This document shows positions 33,038-36,001 of a stretch of 36,001 nucleotides of DNA, one piece after another. This stretch comes from Bryobacterales bacterium (GTDB lineage: Bacteria; Acidobacteriota; Terriglobia; Bryobacterales; Bryobacteraceae): the NCBI GenBank assembly GCA_020847975.1, contig JADLBD010000141.1, positions 1-36,001 on the forward strand. The letters run 5' to 3'. The position numbers were made by a program, and so were the translations under genes. The notes beneath the pieces were generated by a model. The model saw nothing but the letters and a program-made list of their open reading frames with translations. It ran no database searches and was not told where the DNA came from. Numbering within the stretch: position 1 is the first letter of the stretch; every line of letters starts with the position of its first letter.

Positions 33038-33948
33038 TTCTTCTCTTTGGGCGGATTCTCTTTCAGCAGCTCTGAATCATCCACGGTAAACTTCAATTCC
33101 GAACTCGCCCCGAATTTCTTGTAGTCACTGTAGCGGAACCGGTTTTCCACCAGCAGGTGCCCACCCACCGACTCCGAGTACGTGAGCGCCGCCGGGAGCA
33201 GCACGCCGTACGCGCTCACTGCATAGTCCACCGACGCGTTCCGAGCCAGCGTGAAATTCTTCTCCGCCTGGCTGCTGTCCAGAGTGATCCGCAGCGGCAG
33301 CCCGTCTGTCTCCCTCAGCCACACTTCCCCTTTCAATCTGTGCCGCACCACCTGGCGCCCTTCGAACACCGTCATCGCGGTGTCCCCGTCCTTCTGCTCG
33401 AAGGAAACCACCGTCACCTTGTCCGGACCCAGAAACTGGCTGCGCAGCGGCGCAAACTTGTAGTTGTCCAACTGCCTCTTCGTGAACAGCAGAATCAGTT
33501 GGCCGAAGTCCGTCGCCGCCTCCCGCAAACCATAGCTTTCGAATTCCTTGAGCATCTTCTTCTTCAGCTTGTCCGTGTCGGTGTGCAGACCCATCGAAAG
33601 CGTCTCCCGAAGCTTTCCCGGAGCCTTCACCTGCCGCCCGTCCACGGTCAGCACCTGCCGCACCTCATGCAGGTTTTGCCCGTCCGATTGAAACCGCGCG
33701 AACCCATACTCCGAATCGATCGTCCGCGTCTTGTAAGGGATCTCCTGCTTCGCGCCCCGAATCTGAAATCGTGGCAACGGTTGTGCCGCCACCTGCTCCA
33801 GATGCTCCTGCCCGATGATCTCGGGAGCCATCTGCCCAAACGCCTCCGCTTCCTCCGCCAGGCGCAGGAGCCGGTCACGTAAAGGTTGCTGCGCCTCGGC
33901 GTGGCACACGCCCGCCCAGGCTGCCAGAAACAGACCCAGCAATGTCAT
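33034..33948 (-). CDS. secreted protein of unknown function
   Basis: Protein of 304 residues with a signal peptide (MTLLGLFLAAWAGVCHAEA). ATG 33948 is preceded by GGGAG at 5 bases spacing, a good Shine-Dalgarno sequence. The first third is helical and charged. The last half has beta-strand runs such as LKGEVWLRETDGLPLRITL and LLPAALTYSESVGGHLLVENRFRYSDYKKF, which recall LolA-like or VioE-like half-barrels found in acidobacterial secreted proteins. That resemblance is weak. It is coupled to the YqiA-like hydrolase by a 4 bp overlap. I do not recognise the family. Confidence 0.7.
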   Translation of the reverse strand: MTLLGLFLAAWAGVCHAEAQQPLRDRLLRLAEEAEAFGQMAPEIIGQEHLEQVAAQPLPRFQIRGAKQEIPYKTRTIDSEYGFARFQSDGQNLHEVRQVLTVDGRQVKAPGKLRETLSMGLHTDTDKLKKKMLKEFESYGLREAATDFGQLILLFTKRQLDNYKFAPLRSQFLGPDKVTVVSFEQKDGDTAMTVFEGRQVVRHRLKGEVWLRETDGLPLRITLDSSQAEKNFTLARNASVDYAVSAYGVLLPAALTYSESVGGHLLVENRFRYSDYKKFGASSELKFTVDDSELLKENPPKEKK

Positions 33949-34004
33949 GTACTCTCCCAGTTTACTCCCCCCCTTTCCCTCGGGTTGCCGTTACCACCAA
34001 TCGG

Positions 34005-34010
34005 TATAAT
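34005..34010 (+). promoter_or_regulatory. perfect -10 box TATAAT placed for a leaderless GTG start
   Basis: TATAAT at 34005-34010 is followed by six bases and then GTG 34017, the position where RNA would begin. No good -35 box is seen at 16-18 bases. The arrangement suggests a leaderless transcript whose first codon is GTG. Confidence 0.5.
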
Positions 34011-34016
34011 CGAAAA

Positions 34017-34442
34017 GTGCCGATCCGTTACAAGTCGCTTTTTCTTACCGCCCTCGCGGCCGCTCTGCTGGTGGGCTGCAGCAAACCAGTGCAAAGCAAG
34101 GAGGCTGTCCAGCAGGGTCTGATGGAGTATCTCCAGTCCCGCGCCGGCCTCGATGTCAAGAACATGGACATCAGTGTCACTTCCGTCGCCTTTCGTGAAA
34201 ACGAGGCCGACGCCACCGTGGTCTTTCGCGCCAAGGGAGCCACCGACAACGCCAACTCGATGACCATGAACTACACGCTGGTGCAGAAAAACGGCAAGTG
34301 GTCGGTCAAAGGCAAATCCGGATCTTCCGAGCATGGCGGCGGAGCAGGCCACGGCATGACCGGCATGCCGGGTATGACTGGAATGACCGGGTCGCAAGCT
34401 CTCCCTCCCGGACACCCACCAACACCTGAGGCGAAAAAATGA
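34017..34442 (+). CDS. small lipoprotein with Met/Gly-rich C-terminal tail
   Basis: I start at GTG 34017 because the signal sequence begins there and a perfect -10 box lies just upstream. The in-frame ATG at 33942 would give a non-signal, Pro-rich extension and overlap the divergent gene. The 141 residues have a lipobox L-V-G-C with Cys21, then a compact alpha/beta domain (about 25-105; SVTSVAFRENEADATVVFRAKG, NYTLVQKNGKWSVKG) like small NTF2- or DUF4878-like sheets. The tail is HGGGAGHGMTGMPGMTGMTG. Role unknown. It overlaps the flavoprotein gene by 4 bp. Confidence 0.75.
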   Translation: MPIRYKSLFLTALAAALLVGCSKPVQSKEAVQQGLMEYLQSRAGLDVKNMDISVTSVAFRENEADATVVFRAKGATDNANSMTMNYTLVQKNGKWSVKGKSGSSEHGGGAGHGMTGMPGMTGMTGSQALPPGHPPTPEAKK

Positions 34443-35620
34443 GGAAAGTCGCCGTACTCGGCGGTGGCCCCGCGGGTGCTTTCGCCGCCGAAAAACTCGC
34501 CCGCGCGGGCCTGGAAACCATCCTCCTTGACGAAAAGCTCGCCTGGGAAAAACCCTGCGGCGGCGGCATTACTTACAAGGCATACGAGCGCTATCCGTTC
34601 CTCCGCGACAACGACACACCCAAGCACATCGTAACGGACACCTGGGTGGCCGCACCGAAGGCCGGAGCCGCGCGCATGACCTTACGTCAGCCGCTGTTGA
34701 TCTATTCCCGCTACGACCTCAACAACATGCTCCTCGAACGCGCCCGCCGCTCCGGAGCGCAGATCGAGAAAGAGCGTGTGCTCTCTCTTACCCGCCAGGA
34801 AAACCGCTGGCGCCTCCGTACCCGCCACGGCGACCTCGACGCCGATTACTGCATCGTCGCCACCGGAGCCCGCAACCCCCTCCGCGATGTCGGCACGCAG
34901 TTGCGCCCCGCCGACACCATGATCGCCCTCGGCTACTACGTGCCCGCCTCGCAAGCCCACATCGACATCCAGTTTCTGCCCCAACTCGAAGGCTACATCT
35001 GGGTATTTCCCCGCTGCGGCCATCTCTCCGTCGGCATCTGCGGCAAAGGCGAAACCGCCCAGCAGTTGCGTGCCCGCCTCGAACAATATATGCGCGGCAA
35101 GGAGATCGACTACGCAAAGGCGCGCTTCTACAGCCACCTGCTCCCCTCGCTTGAATCCCCCGCCTGGCGCAATAACCGCATTTCCGGCGACGGCTGGATG
35201 GCCGTCGGCGATGCCGGAGGGCTTGTCGATCCCATCACCGGCGAAGGGCTGTACTACGCCATGCGCTCCGCCGACCTCGCCGCCGAAGCCATCGTCGAAG
35301 ACCGCCACCCCGCCTCCGAACTCGGCTCAGCCTACCGCCGCGTCCTCGCCCACGATTTCGCCGAGGACCTCGCCTTCGGAGCCAGCATCGCCCGCCGTGT
35401 TTTCCTCGGCAAGTTCCTCTTCCGCGCCGTCCCCACGCGCATGGTCGATTTCATGAAGCGCAGCCCCCGCTTCCGCGACCTCATGCAGGACATGTTTGCC
35501 GGCACGCAGCCCTACCTCACCCTCCGCGGAAGGCTGCTCGAAAACCTGAATGGTACCTTGCACGAAATCTTTATGAGCTTCTTCGTCCAGCGCATCCTGC
35601 CCGGCGGTCAACGCGCATGA
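34439..35620 (+). CDS. geranylgeranyl reductase family FAD-dependent oxidoreductase
   Basis: Protein of 393 residues. FAD-binding GGGPAG at 8-13 with the acidic end of the second strand (LLDEK), the family signature PCGGG at 39-43, a C-A-T-G-A-R-N-like third motif (VATGAR) and Gly257-Asp258-[12 protein letters not shown] all fit. Family members reduce double bonds of isoprenoid chains on chlorophyll, archaeal lipids or quinones. In a non-phototroph a menaquinone or other polyprenyl substrate is likely. It is coupled by 4 bp overlaps to the lipoprotein gene before and hemL after it, which hints at a tetrapyrrole or quinone context. Confidence 0.9.
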   Translation: MRKVAVLGGGPAGAFAAEKLARAGLETILLDEKLAWEKPCGGGITYKAYERYPFLRDNDTPKHIVTDTWVAAPKAGAARMTLRQPLLIYSRYDLNNMLLERARRSGAQIEKERVLSLTRQENRWRLRTRHGDLDADYCIVATGARNPLRDVGTQLRPADTMIALGYYVPASQAHIDIQFLPQLEGYIWVFPRCGHLSVGICGKGETAQQLRARLEQYMRGKEIDYAKARFYSHLLPSLESPAWRNNRISGDGWMAVGDAGGLVDPITGEGLYYAMRSADLAAEAIVEDRHPASELGSAYRRVLAHDFAEDLAFGASIARRVFLGKFLFRAVPTRMVDFMKRSPRFRDLMQDMFAGTQPYLTLRGRLLENLNGTLHEIFMSFFVQRILPGGQRA

Positions 35621-36001
35621 ATACCTCTCGCTCGGAATCCCTCTTTGAACGCGCCAGGAAATCCATCCCCGGCGGTGTCAATTCCCCCGTGCGCGCCTTC
35701 CGCTCCGTCGGCGGCGTTCCGCGCTTCATCCGCCGTGGCGATGGTTCCCGCCTCATCGATGAAGACGGCAACAGCTACATCGACTACGTCGGCTCCTGGG
35801 GACCCCTCTTGCTAGGCCATCGCTTCCCCGATGTCATCGAAGCCCTGCGCGGCGTGCTCGACATCGGCACCAGCTTCGGCGCGCCCACCGAACGCGAGGT
35901 GGAACTCGCCGAACTCATCCGCGAAGCCGTCCCCTCCATGGAAATGGTGCGCCTCGTCAACTCCGGCACCGAAGCCACCATGAGCGCCCTCCGCGTCGCC
36001 C
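35617..36001 (+). CDS. hemL: glutamate-1-semialdehyde 2,1-aminomutase, N-terminal part (cut by window edge)
   Basis: The first 128 residues match HemL closely: [59 protein letters not shown] and [16 protein letters not shown], the last being the pyridoxal-phosphate phosphate-binding loop. The catalytic lysine lies beyond the window. HemL makes 5-aminolevulinate from glutamate-1-semialdehyde in the C5 pathway to haem. Its ATG overlaps the stop of the preceding flavoprotein gene (ATGA). Confidence 0.97.
   Translation, partial: MNTSRSESLFERARKSIPGGVNSPVRAFRSVGGVPRFIRRGDGSRLIDEDGNSYIDYVGSWGPLLLGHRFPDVIEALRGVLDIGTSFGAPTEREVELAELIREAVPSMEMVRLVNSGTEATMSALRVA

Noticed and set aside
33942..34016. ATG start for the small lipoprotein
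   Set aside because: It would add a Pro-rich leader before the signal peptide, overlap the divergent gene start and place the perfect TATAAT inside the coding region.

Overview
The window is GC-rich bacterial DNA, densely packed, with many 1-8 bp start/stop overlaps. The gene set includes many secreted or lipid-anchored proteins with short signal peptides, a PQQ dehydrogenase beside a CBM9-like/dihaem cytochrome c fusion, an LolA-like export operon, paired M16 proteins, plant-polysaccharide enzymes and DUF4352-type lipoproteins. Together with the codon style this suggests an acidobacterium of the Solibacter/Bryobacter type (Bryobacterales). That assignment is inferred from gene content, not from a marker gene.

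Layout. 1-1844 (minus): a truncated SGNH-hydrolase gene behind an MBOAT O-acyltransferase, an AlgI/AlgJ-like polymer acetylation pair. 1907-4672: a GntR/FCD regulator divergent from a secreted sialidase-like protein, with candidate operators between them. 4600-6498 (minus): a stand-alone hydantoinase-A-like gene overlapping the sialidase tail to tail. 6818-12968: a five-gene operon (ABC ATPase, ten-TM FtsX/MacB permease, LolA-like carrier, outer-membrane beta-barrel, class A beta-lactamase-like protein) that looks like a complete route from inner to outer membrane. 13009-14936: an inserted-looking two-gene module (AAA ATPase plus TOPRIM-like protein) with different base composition; each gene is broken by one apparent -1 frameshift. 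15002-16125: a coiled-coil lipoprotein and a double-BON protein. 16315-23144: an operon of CBM9-like dihaem cytochrome, PQQ dehydrogenase with an Asp-x-Asp lanthanide-type motif, a secreted PHP-like protein and a TonB-dependent receptor. 23542-27662: catalytic M16 peptidase, the tRNA methylthiotransferase mtaB, and a non-catalytic M16 partner. 27666-30954 (minus): DUF4038 apiosidase-like glycosidase, family-22 oligogalacturonate lyase and a methyltransferase with a signal peptide, a small pectin-degradation operon. 30994-32396: a Tat-type DUF4352 lipoprotein and a duplicated-domain secreted protein. 32405-33948 (minus): a YqiA-like hydrolase and a secreted protein of unknown function. 34017-36001: a small lipoprotein with a probable leaderless start, a geranylgeranyl-reductase-family flavoprotein and the start of hemL.

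The most interesting regions are the doubly frameshifted ATPase/TOPRIM module (defence-like, apparently acquired and decayed), the export operon ending in a beta-lactamase with altered motifs, and the extracytoplasmic oxidation operon. I saw no tRNA, rRNA, CRISPR array or intact insertion sequence.
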